A DNA stretch of 64,000 bases from Actinokineospora baliensis (GCF_016907695.1 NZ_JAFBCK010000001.1:5506001-5570000); one strand, 5' to 3'; positions 25,723 through 34,591 are shown, numbered from the stretch's first letter. A program made the numbers and translations. Notes: a model not told the origin generated them from the sequence alone.

Positions 25723-27027
25723 ATGACCCGTCCAGCGGTCGTTCTGCTCGGTGGCCTGGTCGCCACCTGGAACCACCGATTCCTGCGGGCCGCGCACGAC
25801 CGGGACCTGCTGGTGTTGGTGGTGGACAGTCCGGAAACGGCACTCGGCGAGGCCGTCCGAACGGGTACCACGGCGGGCGGGGAGCACCCGTGGAGCCGGA
25901 TCGCCGAACTCGGCGAGCACGCCCCGGACGCCACGGGCCGCGTCCTCGACACGTGCCTGGCGTGGGCCCAGCGCTACGACATCCGCGGTGTCTGCTGCCT
26001 GCGCGAGGAGTTCGTGACCGCGACCGCGCTCGTGGCCGACGTCCTCGACCTGCCCTCCCCCGGCAGGCGGGCCGCGCGGGTCTGCCGCAACAAGTACCTG
26101 CAGCGGCGCTACCTGGCCCGGTGGAGCCCGCGGGCCGACCTGGTCACGGCGGCCACGCTGGCGGAGGTGGTCGACGACTGGGAGAGCTTCCCGGCGGTGC
26201 TCAAGCCGGTCGGCAGGCACGCCAGCTCGGGCGTGCGGCTGGTGCGCGACGCCGAAGAGCTGCGGGCGAGCCTGCCGGGATACGCGGCCGACGAGGTGCT
26301 GCTCCTGGAGGAACGGGTCGAGGGCCGGGAGTACTCGGTCGAGTCCCTCAGCCACCACGGCACGCGCCGGTACGCCGGGATCACCGAGAAGCGCACCACC
26401 GAGGACGACGGCGAGCCGTACTTCGTCGAACTGGGGCACACCACCCCGGCACCGCTGCCCGATGACCTGCGCGACCGGCTGCTGGCCACCCACGACGACA
26501 TCCTGCGCGGGCTCGACTTCGGCACCGGGATGGCGCACGGGGAGTACCGGATCGACGGCGGCGGCCGGATCAGCCTCACCGAGATCGCCGTGCGACCGCC
26601 GGGTGACGCGATCATGGAGTTGCACGCCCTGGCCACCGGCGGGTCGTTGGAGGACGCCGTCGTCGGCCTGGCCGTTGGTGAGGACCCGGCCGTGCCCACC
26701 GCGCCTGCCAGGTGGGCCCGCCAGGTGTTCCTCCCGCACGAGCCGGGAACGCTGACCGGGCTGGCCGTCGACCACCCGCTCGGTACCGGCGCCCACTGGT
26801 ACGACCGGTCGGCGGCGCGGGATCTGGTGCCGGAGGCGAGCCGCCCGGACGATCCGCCGACCCTCCGGTGCCTGCTCGCCCTCAAGCCCGCCGGGACGCG
26901 GCTCTCGCCGCTGCGCCAGTCCGCCGATCGCGCGGCGACGTTCGTCATCGACGCCGCCACCCGATCCGAGCTGGACGACCTGGAACGTGCCGTCCGGTCC
27001 GCCGTGCGGCTGGAGGTGACCCCGTGA
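25723..27027 (+). CDS. ATP-grasp ligase, second paralogue
   Basis: The 434-aa ATP-grasp enzyme is co-linear with the first: VVLLGGLVATWNHRFL at the N-terminus, FPAVLKPVGRHASSGV with the ATP-binding lysine, VLLLEERVEGREYSVES and GEYRIDGGG ... LTEIAVRPPGDAI. It starts one nt after the MFS stop and its end overlaps the DAHP synthase GTG by 4 nt. Two related ligases in one operon suggest two successive amide-forming steps with different acceptors, or ligation of two different building blocks. The conserved core but divergent C-terminal third supports different specificity (inference). Confidence 0.84.
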   Translation: MTRPAVVLLGGLVATWNHRFLRAAHDRDLLVLVVDSPETALGEAVRTGTTAGGEHPWSRIAELGEHAPDATGRVLDTCLAWAQRYDIRGVCCLREEFVTATALVADVLDLPSPGRRAARVCRNKYLQRRYLARWSPRADLVTAATLAEVVDDWESFPAVLKPVGRHASSGVRLVRDAEELRASLPGYAADEVLLLEERVEGREYSVESLSHHGTRRYAGITEKRTTEDDGEPYFVELGHTTPAPLPDDLRDRLLATHDDILRGLDFGTGMAHGEYRIDGGGRISLTEIAVRPPGDAIMELHALATGGSLEDAVVGLAVGEDPAVPTAPARWARQVFLPHEPGTLTGLAVDHPLGTGAHWYDRSAARDLVPEASRPDDPPTLRCLLALKPAGTRLSPLRQSADRAATFVIDAATRSELDDLERAVRSAVRLEVTP

Positions 27028-28211
27028 CCGCGCTCGGGCAGGTCGCGGTCGCGTCGGCGCAGGCCGTGCCCTGGCCGTCCGCGGCCGCCGTCCACGCGGT
27101 GACCCGTGAGCTGCGCGACCGCCCTCCGCTGGTGGACCTGGCGTCCTGCACGGCGTTGCGCGCCCGCTTGGCGGATGCCGCTCGGGGCCGCGCACTCGTA
27201 CTCCAAGCGGGCGACTGCGCGGAGATGTTCCACGAGGTGACGCCCCATGCCACCGAGCGCAAGTGCGCGCAGCTCGAGCTCCTCGGCCAGGCGATGACCG
27301 GGCGGACCGGGCTACCCGCTGTCCTCATCGGACGGATGGCGGGCCAGTTCGCGAAGCCGCGCAGCTACGCCACGGAGCCGGGGCCGGACGGGGTGCCGAT
27401 CCCGGTGTACCGCGGGGACGCGGTGAACAGCGCGGCGCCCGACCCGCTGGCCCGCGTAGCCGACCCGCGCCGGATGCTCGCCGCGTACACGCACTCGGCG
27501 GCGGTCTTGGACCACCTGTCGGCGCGACGCGCGGCCGTCCCCGTCTGGGCCAGCCACGAGGCGCTACTGCCCGAGTACGAGGAACCGCTCGTCCGCCAGG
27601 AGCACGGCACGCGGTACGCCGCGTCCGGTCACCTGCTCTGGGTGGGTGAGCGGACCCGGTCGGTGCGGGGACCGCAAGTCCGACTGCTGGCGGACGTGGC
27701 GAACCCGGTCGGCGTGAAACTCGGCCCCGGTACCAGCGCCGCGGCGATCATCGAGCTGGTCGAGGCGCTCGACCCGCGGCGCGAACCGGAACGGCTCGTG
27801 CTCATCACCCGACTGGGCCGCGACCGGGTGCGCGAGGTCCTGCCGGGCCTCGCCGCGGCGGTGGCGGCCACCGGTGCCCGACCGGTCTGGCTGTGCGATC
27901 CGGTGCACGGCAACACGATCCGGCTGGCCGATGGCCGCAAGACCCGCGTGGTGCCCCACCTGGTCGCCGAGGTCCGCGACTTCGTCGCCGTGCTGACCGC
28001 GGCGGGTCTGCACCCGGCCGGTCTGCACCTGGAGAGCTCGCCGGACCAGGTGACCGAGTGCGTCGACGAGGTCGAGGACCTCTCCGGCGCCGGGCCCGTG
28101 CTGCCCTGGTACGCCTCCGCCTGCGACCCCAGGCTCAACCCCGGGCAGGCGGTGCGGGTCACCCGCGCCTTCCTGGACGCGTTCACCCGGCCCGCGGTGG
28201 TGCGCCCGTGA
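27024..28211 (+). CDS. Class II 3-deoxy-7-phosphoheptulonate (DAHP) synthase
   Basis: The enzyme condenses phosphoenolpyruvate with erythrose 4-phosphate at the entry to the shikimate pathway. Class II landmarks are QAGDCAEMF (metal-binding Cys), GRMAGQFAKPRS, NPVGVKLGP, ITRLGRDRV and CDPVHGNTI. At 395 aa it is shorter than housekeeping type II enzymes such as that of Mycobacterium and closer to secondary-metabolism versions such as PhzC. That suggests loss of allosteric additions and relaxed feedback control. It overlaps the second ATP-grasp stop and the ammonia-lyase start (GTGA). Its presence implies that the pathway draws on aromatic amino acids or another shikimate product. Confidence 0.93.
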   Translation: MTALGQVAVASAQAVPWPSAAAVHAVTRELRDRPPLVDLASCTALRARLADAARGRALVLQAGDCAEMFHEVTPHATERKCAQLELLGQAMTGRTGLPAVLIGRMAGQFAKPRSYATEPGPDGVPIPVYRGDAVNSAAPDPLARVADPRRMLAAYTHSAAVLDHLSARRAAVPVWASHEALLPEYEEPLVRQEHGTRYAASGHLLWVGERTRSVRGPQVRLLADVANPVGVKLGPGTSAAAIIELVEALDPRREPERLVLITRLGRDRVREVLPGLAAAVAATGARPVWLCDPVHGNTIRLADGRKTRVVPHLVAEVRDFVAVLTAAGLHPAGLHLESSPDQVTECVDEVEDLSGAGPVLPWYASACDPRLNPGQAVRVTRAFLDAFTRPAVVRP

Positions 28212-29794
28212 GCGGCCCGGTGCTCGGTGACGACTCCCTGCGGCCCGGCCAGGTCGCCGACCTCGCCCGATCCCCCGGTGCCCGGCCCGCCCTCTCGGCG
28301 CGCTCGCGTGCCGCGATGGCGGAATCGGTGCGGTTGCGCGACGCGGTGATCGCCTCCGGCAGGGCGGTCTACGGGGTCACCACCGGCTTCGGCGACAGCG
28401 GGAGCAACCAGTTGGCGCCCGCGCTCGCGGCGGACCTGCAGCGGTCGCTGATCCAGTACCACCTGGTGGGTTCTGGCCCGGCCGCCGCCGACGACACCGT
28501 GCGCGCGACGATGCTGATCCGGGCCAACTGCCTGGCCCGCGGCTACTCCGGCATCCGCGCCGAGGTGGTCGACCTGCTGCTCGACCTGCTCGCGCACGAC
28601 CTCGTCCCGGTCGTGCCGGAACGCGGCTCGGTCGGCGCCAGCGGCGACCTGATCCCGCTGTGCTACATCGCCGACGTGCTGACCGGCGGCGGCGAGGTCC
28701 GCCACCGCGGCGAGCGGATGCCCGCCGCGGCCGCCATGCGGTCCCGCGGCCTGACACCGGCCCGGCTGGGACCCAAGGAAGCGCTGGCACTGATCAACGG
28801 CACCTCCTTCATGTCCGCCTTCGCCGTGTTGGCCGCCGCGGACGCCGAGGCGTTGGCGGTGATCGCCGAGGCGTGCACCGCGCTGGCCGTCGAGGCGGTG
28901 CGCGGCTACAGCGGCGCGTTCGCCCCGTTCCCGCACGACCACAAGCCGCACCCGGGCCAGCGGCGCAGCGCCGAGTCCGTCGCGGCGGCGCTCGCGGGCT
29001 CCGAACTGGTCACCGATGACGCCGGGGCCCCTGCGCCGAGCGGGAACGGGCGGTTGCCCAGACCCGTGCAGGACCGGTACTCGCTGCGCTGCGCGCCGCA
29101 GGTGATCGGCGTTCTGCGGGACACGCTCACCTGGGTCGACCAGTGGCTGCGCGTCGAGATCTGCTCCACCAACGACAACCCGCTGTTCGACCCGGCAGGC
29201 GCGGCGGTGCACAACGCCGGGAACTTCTACGGCGGTCACGTCGGCCTGGCCATGGACACCCTCAAGACCGCCGTCGCCAGTGTCGCCGACCTGCTCGACC
29301 GGCAACTCGCGTCGGTCGTGGACGAGCGGTACAGCAACGGGTTGCCCGCGAACCTGGCCCCCGTCGACCCCGCGGGCCCCTGGCTGGACCACGGGTTCAA
29401 GGGCGTGCAGATCGCCGCGTCCGCGCTGGCGGCCGAGGCGTTGAAGCTCGGCACGCCCGCCACCGCGTTCTCCCGGTCCACCGAGGCGCACAACCAGGAC
29501 AAGGTGTCCATGGGCACCATCGCCGCCCGCGACGCCCGCACCGTCGTCGACCTGACCTTCGACCTGGCGGCGTTGCACCTGGCCGCGCTGTGCCAGGCGG
29601 TCGAGCTGCGCGGTCCCGCCCTGGCGGGCGCGGGCAGCCGCGCGGTCTTCGACGCCGTGCGGGGGCACGTCGGGTTCCTGTCCCGCGATCGGCGGCTCGA
29701 CACCGAACTGGCCGCCCTCACCGAAGCGTTGCGCGACGGGCTGATCACCAAGGCCCTCGCGCCACTCCAACCCCACCCGGAGGCCCACGCATGA
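28208..29794 (+). CDS. MIO-type aromatic amino acid ammonia-lyase (or aminomutase)
   Basis: The 528-aa protein belongs to the HAL/PAL/TAL family. The autocatalytic methylidene-imidazolone triad is Ala144-Ser145-Gly146 in GSVGASGDLIPLCYIA, the catalytic tyrosine is in YGVTTGFGDSG, and NDNPLF and the C-terminal QDKVSMGT segment are present. At the selectivity position after LIQY it has His85-Leu86; bacterial tyrosine ammonia-lyases have His-Leu here, whereas histidine lyases have Ser-His. So 4-coumarate (or beta-tyrosine if it is a mutase) is a reasonable prediction. With the preceding DAHP synthase and two CoA-ligase-like enzymes, it likely supplies a cinnamate-type or beta-aromatic building block. 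Confidence 0.88.
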   Translation: MSGPVLGDDSLRPGQVADLARSPGARPALSARSRAAMAESVRLRDAVIASGRAVYGVTTGFGDSGSNQLAPALAADLQRSLIQYHLVGSGPAAADDTVRATMLIRANCLARGYSGIRAEVVDLLLDLLAHDLVPVVPERGSVGASGDLIPLCYIADVLTGGGEVRHRGERMPAAAAMRSRGLTPARLGPKEALALINGTSFMSAFAVLAAADAEALAVIAEACTALAVEAVRGYSGAFAPFPHDHKPHPGQRRSAESVAAALAGSELVTDDAGAPAPSGNGRLPRPVQDRYSLRCAPQVIGVLRDTLTWVDQWLRVEICSTNDNPLFDPAGAAVHNAGNFYGGHVGLAMDTLKTAVASVADLLDRQLASVVDERYSNGLPANLAPVDPAGPWLDHGFKGVQIAASALAAEALKLGTPATAFSRSTEAHNQDKVSMGTIAARDARTVVDLTFDLAALHLAALCQAVELRGPALAGAGSRAVFDAVRGHVGFLSRDRRLDTELAALTEALRDGLITKALAPLQPHPEAHA

Positions 29795-31101
29795 CCACCA
29801 CGACCAGTCCCGCGGCCGAGGCGGACGCGCCGCGCCCGGTGCCACCGCTGGTGACCGAGCCGCTGCGCGAGCGGCTGCGCCGAGCCGACGCGGGCGACTT
29901 CCCGGCGGCCGCGTGGCGCGACGAGCTGACCGGGTGGAGCCGCGAGGCGGACGCCAGGTACCGCGCCTGCGTGTACCTGCGGCCGGTCCCGGAGAGCCCG
30001 CTACCGATCGCGGTCGGCGTCAAGGACACCTTCGACGTCGCTGGCATGCCCACCACCTGGGGCATGCGCCGCTACCGCCACCACCCGAGGACCTCGGCCG
30101 CCGCGCTCGACGGCCTCGCCGCGGCGGCGGTGACCGCCAAGCTGGTCACCACTGAGATCAACATCGGTATCGGCTCCGGCTGCGTCAACCCGTACCTGCC
30201 CGACATCGACCCGACCGGCTCCAGCACCGGGCCCGCCGTGGCCGTGGCGGCCGGGATCTGCGACCTCGGCCTCGGCAGCGACGTGATCGGCTCGATCCGG
30301 GCGCCCGCGGGCCGGTGCGGGCTGGTCGGCCTGCGCACCACGCACGACCCGGCCCGCCTCGTCGGTCTGCTCCCGTTGGCGCCGACCATGGACACCGTGG
30401 GCTGGATCACCAGGACCGCCGACGACCTGGCGGTGCTGTGGAACCGACTGGGGCTGGGACCGGGTGTGGTCGGCGACGGGCGCACCCGGCGCCGGATCGG
30501 GATCGTCGCCGACGGGCAGCCCGCCCCGGCCGTCGCGGCCTCGGTGGCGCACACCGCGGGGGTCTTGCGGGAGGCGGGCCACGAGACCGTCGCGGTCGAC
30601 CTGGGCGACCTGTGGCGGTGGCGCGGCGCGGCGTGGGAGCTGTGCGCCCGCTCCGCGCACGACCTCCTGCGGGAGATCACCGGCGAGGTCCTCGACCCGT
30701 TGACGCTCAACAGCATCGAGTTCGGCGCGGGCGTGGCGCGGGAGCGGGCCGACGAGGTCCTGGCCGCCCAGCCCCGGCTGCGGGCCCTCGCCGCGGACCT
30801 GTTCGCCGCTGCCGGGGTGGACGCGTGGCTGATGCCGCTCGACGCCGATCTCCCCCGCAGGCGCGGCAAGCCGCCGACACAGGTGTTCCCCTCGCCCGAC
30901 CTGCCCGACTTCGACCACGAGATCGGCTACAACCCGGTGGCCAGCATCGCGGGCCTGCCCGCCATGGCCTGCCCGGTCGGCATCACCGACGACGGCATCC
31001 CGCTGTCGGTGCAACTGGTCGGCCCGCGCAACAGCGACGCGGTCCTCATCGAACTCGGCCGCGAGCTGGCCCCGCTGCGGCCCGCGTACCACCCGCGCTG
31101 A
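29791..31101 (+). CDS. Amidase-signature family hydrolase
   Basis: The 436-aa enzyme has the complete Ser-cisSer-Lys triad: Lys78 in VGVKDTFDVAG, the cis-serine Ser144 in TGSSTG and nucleophile Ser168 in GSDVIGSIRAPAG. The closing block is IAGLPAMACPVGITDDGIPLSVQLVGP. Family members hydrolyse or transfer amides. In this operon, removal of a protecting aminoacyl group or amide exchange on an ATP-grasp product would fit, by analogy with protecting-group logic in beta-amino-acid pathways (inference). The start overlaps the lyase stop by 4 nt. It is the last gene of the forward operon and converges on a small LuxR gene; a 14-bp palindrome at 31108-31121 lies at the junction. Confidence 0.88.
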   Translation: MTTTTSPAAEADAPRPVPPLVTEPLRERLRRADAGDFPAAAWRDELTGWSREADARYRACVYLRPVPESPLPIAVGVKDTFDVAGMPTTWGMRRYRHHPRTSAAALDGLAAAAVTAKLVTTEINIGIGSGCVNPYLPDIDPTGSSTGPAVAVAAGICDLGLGSDVIGSIRAPAGRCGLVGLRTTHDPARLVGLLPLAPTMDTVGWITRTADDLAVLWNRLGLGPGVVGDGRTRRRIGIVADGQPAPAVAASVAHTAGVLREAGHETVAVDLGDLWRWRGAAWELCARSAHDLLREITGEVLDPLTLNSIEFGAGVARERADEVLAAQPRLRALAADLFAAAGVDAWLMPLDADLPRRRGKPPTQVFPSPDLPDFDHEIGYNPVASIAGLPAMACPVGITDDGIPLSVQLVGPRNSDAVLIELGRELAPLRPAYHPR

Positions 31102-31114
31102 GCGGGGGCGGTGA

Positions 31115-31546
31115 TCACCGCGCGCCGGGGACGAGTCCGAGCCGCTGGGCGCGCAGGACCGCGCCCAGCCGGTCGGACGTGCCCAACTTCCGGTACAGGC
31201 GCTCCTGGTGCTTGGTCACCGTCCGCGGCGAGAGCCCCAACCGCCTGGCCATCCCGGTCGCGCTGTGCCCGGCGCACAGCAGGTCGAGCACCTCCTGCTC
31301 GCGCGGGGTGAGGCGCACCGGGTCGGCGGTCTCGACCAGCATCCTGGTCAGCACACCGTCCAGTTCGGACACCGACCTGGCCAGGGTCTCCAGTGCGCGC
31401 AGCACCGTGGGGACCGGCATGAGCCGCGCCTCGACGGCCCCGGTCAGCCTGGCGACCATCACCTCGACCGCTTCCCCCAGCGCCGAGACGCCCTCCTCCA
31501 CCGGCTCCTCGCACCGCGGCGCGCACGACGAACGCTCGACTGGCAC
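31115..31546 (-). CDS. Small LuxR-type HTH regulator
   Basis: The GTG at 31546 is 5 nt after GGGGAGG, giving 143 aa. The N-terminal half is a short helical region without a recognisable receiver or ligand domain. The C-terminal LuxR/FixJ HTH is clear: LTPREQEVLDLLCAGHSATG, followed by RRLGLSPRTVTKHQERLYRKLG. It is probably a cluster-situated DNA-binding regulator controlled by its own level or by a partner, because no phosphoacceptor aspartate domain is present. It lies 50 bp downstream of the SDR gene on the same strand. Confidence 0.82.
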   Translation of the reverse strand: MPVERSSCAPRCEEPVEEGVSALGEAVEVMVARLTGAVEARLMPVPTVLRALETLARSVSELDGVLTRMLVETADPVRLTPREQEVLDLLCAGHSATGMARRLGLSPRTVTKHQERLYRKLGTSDRLGAVLRAQRLGLVPGAR

Positions 31547-31596
31547 GCACACCTCCCCGCGTCGTCCCCGGTGTCCCCCGACACCGGGGTCCGGCC

Positions 31597-32343
31597 CTAC
31601 CGGCCGAACAGCCACCCACCGTTGACGTGCAGCACGTGCCCGCTGATGAACGACGCCTGCGCGCTCGCCAGGAACTCGACCGCGTGCGCGACGTCGTCCA
31701 CGTGGCCCGCGCGGCCGACGACGGTCTGCTCGGCGAGCCACCGCTGCCGCTCGGCCGGGAAGTCCGTCGTGAAACCGGTGTCGGCGATGAACCCCGGGGC
31801 GACCACGTTCACCGTGATCCCCAGCGGGCCCAGCTCGCGGGCCATGCCGAAGGACAGCCCGGTGAGGCCCGCCTTGGCGGCGGCGTAGGCCTGCGCGGCA
31901 CCCGCGCCGCTGCCACCGGAGTACCCGGCGATCGAGCTGATGTTCACCACCCGGCCGCCCGGGCTGCTCAGCAGGTCCCGCAGGGCCGCGGTGAGCAGGT
32001 AGGCGCCCTTGAGGTTGGCGCCGAGCACCTCGTCCAGGTTGGCCTCGCCCGCCTCGATGTCGGCCAGCGTCACCGGGAGCAGGTACCCGGCGTTGTTGAG
32101 CACCACGTCCACCCGCCCGTGCTCGGCGCGCAGCCACTCGGCGAACGCCACCACCGCGTCCTTGGCCGACACGTCGACTTGGCGCGCGTGCACACGGGGC
32201 CCCAGTTCGGCCGCGGCCTCGGCCAGCACATCGGCGCGGCGGCCGAGGATGACCACCTCGTTGGCGAGGGCGAGCCGGGCGGCGATCGCCTTCCCGATGC
32301 CGGTACCTCCGCCGCTGACCACGGCTACCGTCGGTTCGGACAC
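31597..32343 (-). CDS. Short-chain dehydrogenase/reductase
   Basis: The GTG at 32343 is preceded by GGAGGAAGACG and gives 248 aa, the classical SDR length. Visible motifs are the cofactor glycine motif GGGTGIGKA, NNAG, the catalytic Ser in NISSIAG and the YAAAK Tyr/Lys pair. The family reduces ketones or oxidises alcohols with NAD(P)H. The residue after the first strand is not a clear acidic NAD determinant, so cofactor choice is open. It sits in the reverse block with two adenylate-forming enzymes, 86 bp from the larger ligase, and probably acts on their activated acyl product. Confidence 0.9.
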   Translation of the reverse strand: MSEPTVAVVSGGGTGIGKAIAARLALANEVVILGRRADVLAEAAAELGPRVHARQVDVSAKDAVVAFAEWLRAEHGRVDVVLNNAGYLLPVTLADIEAGEANLDEVLGANLKGAYLLTAALRDLLSSPGGRVVNISSIAGYSGGSGAGAAQAYAAAKAGLTGLSFGMARELGPLGITVNVVAPGFIADTGFTTDFPAERQRWLAEQTVVGRAGHVDDVAHAVEFLASAQASFISGHVLHVNGGWLFGR

Positions 32344-32429
32344 CGTCTTCCTCCATCCGTCGAACCCCCGGGCGCCACTCGCCCGGGGGGCGTTCACCAT
32401 CTCCGGTCATCGGCGCCGCGCAGCGACCA

Positions 32430-33614
32430 CTACGCCAGGTCACCCGACCGCAGGAGCACCGGCGTCTTGGCTGTGCGCTCGTTCACCCGCAGCCGGTCCA
32501 CCACCACGACCTGGAAGCCGTCGTCGTCGCCGCGCAGCGCGAAACGCAGGTCGATCTGGGAGTCCACCAGCGCGGCGCGCAACGCCGCTGTGTCCACATC
32601 GGACCCCGGGGTCGGCACGACCCGGATCTCCAGCCGCTCCGGCTCACCGTCGAAGCAGACGGCCTGCGCCGCGGCGACCGACGGCTCCAGGAGCGCGAGC
32701 TCGACCAACTCCTGCGGGCTGACCAGGGTACCCGCGAACTTGATCAGCACGCCCTCCCTGCCGTGCACGGCGAGAGCCTGCTGCGCGGCACCGCACGGGC
32801 ACTTCGCCCAGCTCACCAGGTCACCGACCCGGTAGCGGAGCACCGGGGCGACCGCGTCGGGGTGCGTCGTGGTGATCAGCGCCGCGCCGTCGACGACCTC
32901 AACGTGCTGGTGCGGCAACGGGTGGAACGTCCTGGGGTGGCAGGTCGGGCCGTTGTGCCCGATCACCCAGGTCTCGGTCGAGCCGTAGTTGCCCCACAGC
33001 CCGATGCCCAGCTCACGGCAGAGGCCTGCGAGCGCGTCCGGGCAGGGTTCACCGAAGAACACCGCGGTGCGCAACCGGTCGAGGATCGGGTGGCCGGTCG
33101 CCACCGCCAGGTCGAGCACCTGCCGGAGCGTGGACGGCGTACCGGTGAGTGCCGTCGTGCCGTGCCGGTGCAGGAAGTCCAGCCAGTGCGGCCACTCCTC
33201 GGCCTCGACGTGGCCGAGGCCGATCACGTCGGCCCCGCAGTGCCGCGCGAGGGCGTTGTAGAAGTAGTGGGCCGACCAGAGGCGACCCGGCATCGCGAGG
33301 TTGGCCAGCACGTCGTCGGACCGCAGTGGCCGCCAGTGCGCCGCGATCGCGGCGGTGTGCATCTCGATCGGGATCCAGGCGATCTTCGGTGCCGCGGTGC
33401 TGCCACCGCTGGTGAACAGGTAGGCCCCCGACCTGCCTCCGTCCCCGGCGACCGGGGTCATGGCCGCGGTGATGTCCTCGCGGGTCATCTCCGGCAGGTC
33501 GGTGAACGCGAAGTCGCCGCTGAGGTCGAGTCCGGCGTACTTGTCGGCGAAGAAGGGCAGGGCGGCCGCCCGCCGCGCGATGGCGCGCAGCACGGCTTCC
33601 TGGTCGTCGGTCAT
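32430..33614 (-). CDS. PaaK-like adenylate-forming ligase (second)
   Basis: The 394-aa protein starts at an ATG overlapping the previous reverse gene by 4 nt. It has the phosphate loop LFTSGGSTAAPK, the core NYGSTETW, the hinge RYRVGDLVSW, the PCG cysteine pair (KCPCGAAQ) also seen in the other PaaK-like enzyme of this locus, and the C-terminal KFAGTLVSPQEL. It should form an acyl-AMP from a small carboxylic acid and transfer it to CoA or a carrier protein. Resemblance to the ligase at 19340-20653 suggests two different acids are activated, or that one enzyme serves the LanM side of the locus. Confidence 0.82.
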   Translation of the reverse strand: MTDDQEAVLRAIARRAAALPFFADKYAGLDLSGDFAFTDLPEMTREDITAAMTPVAGDGGRSGAYLFTSGGSTAAPKIAWIPIEMHTAAIAAHWRPLRSDDVLANLAMPGRLWSAHYFYNALARHCGADVIGLGHVEAEEWPHWLDFLHRHGTTALTGTPSTLRQVLDLAVATGHPILDRLRTAVFFGEPCPDALAGLCRELGIGLWGNYGSTETWVIGHNGPTCHPRTFHPLPHQHVEVVDGAALITTTHPDAVAPVLRYRVGDLVSWAKCPCGAAQQALAVHGREGVLIKFAGTLVSPQELVELALLEPSVAAAQAVCFDGEPERLEIRVVPTPGSDVDTAALRAALVDSQIDLRFALRGDDDGFQVVVVDRLRVNERTAKTPVLLRSGDLA

Positions 33615-34591
33615 CGGGTCCTCGGTTCCTCGTCGGTGCGCACCCGGTCCGCGCGCGCCGCGGGGACCGGGTTGATGGACCTGGGGCGTTGCCAGGCGGG
33701 AAGTTCGGCGACCGCGGCGGCGAGGGAGCGAAGCGTCCGCGGGTCGGCGCGGTCCACCGTCACGGTGAACCACTCGCCGCGCACCGGATCGGGTTCCGGG
33801 ACGCACCGCAGCACGGCGCCCGGCACCGCCGCGGCCAGGGTGGCGCGGACGGCGTCCAGGCTCAGCCGCCTGCCGTTGATCTTGACCAGCCCGGCCGCCC
33901 GGCCGTGCCACCGGAAGGAGCGCGCACCCACGACGGTGATGTCGTCGTCGAGGGTGATCTCCGCCGGTGGCGGCGAGCCGTCGCGGGCCGCGATCCGGGG
34001 ACTGCGCAGTGCCAGGCGCCCGGAGCCCGCGGCGAGCAAGCCAGGCGCGAACCGGACATCCGGCGCGAGTTCCCAGTCCGCGCCGCCGGGGAACACCCTG
34101 GTGGCGACCAGTCCGGTCTCGGTCGACCCGAACAGCTCCACCAGCCGGGCGCGGTCGCCGAGCGCCGTGACGACGGTGTGCGCGAGCGGCGGGATCCGGG
34201 CGCTGCTGAACACGAGCGTCACCCGGTCGCAGCCGTCGAGCGCGGGCAAGGACCGGGCCAGCACCGAGAACGAGGCGGGCAGGGTGACCAGCAGCGGGGA
34301 GCCGGACGCGGCGAACGGCCGGGTGATCGGCACGTGCCGCACCCCGACGCCGAGCAGAGCGGGCAACCGGACCCCGAGCAGGTGCCCGTAGAGGTGCTCG
34401 ACCGGTGCGTGCGTGTGGACGGCGTCGACGGCGTCGCCGCCGAGCAGGGTGGCGAGCAGCCGCGTCTCGGCGGCCAACTGGTCCTCGTCGCGCGACCACC
34501 GCACCGGTGGCCCGGTCGAGCCGGAGGTGGCGAACCGGACGGGCGCGGCGCTCACGGGCGCCTCGCCGGTGCCGCCGAATGGTTGAACCAC
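33611..34591 (-). CDS. Compact AMP-dependent synthetase-like protein
   Basis: The frame is open to 34726 but the upstream part looks non-coding; the GTG at 34591 is my choice, with an ATG at 34666 as alternative. The 326-aa version begins shortly before the P-loop FATSGSTGPPVRW, has the adenylation core ELFGSTETGLVATR and the C-terminal hinge GLVKINGRRLSLDAV. The usual N-terminal roughly 150 residues of acyl-CoA synthetases are missing, as in the minimal acyl-adenylating proteins of aryl-polyene-type clusters. It is translationally coupled to the larger ligase (4-nt overlap), so they may work as a pair. The final lysine of A10 is not obvious, so activity is uncertain. Confidence 0.68.
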   Translation of the reverse strand: MVQPFGGTGEAPVSAAPVRFATSGSTGPPVRWSRDEDQLAAETRLLATLLGGDAVDAVHTHAPVEHLYGHLLGVRLPALLGVGVRHVPITRPFAASGSPLLVTLPASFSVLARSLPALDGCDRVTLVFSSARIPPLAHTVVTALGDRARLVELFGSTETGLVATRVFPGGADWELAPDVRFAPGLLAAGSGRLALRSPRIAARDGSPPPAEITLDDDITVVGARSFRWHGRAAGLVKINGRRLSLDAVRATLAAAVPGAVLRCVPEPDPVRGEWFTVTVDRADPRTLRSLAAAVAELPAWQRPRSINPVPAARADRVRTDEEPRTR

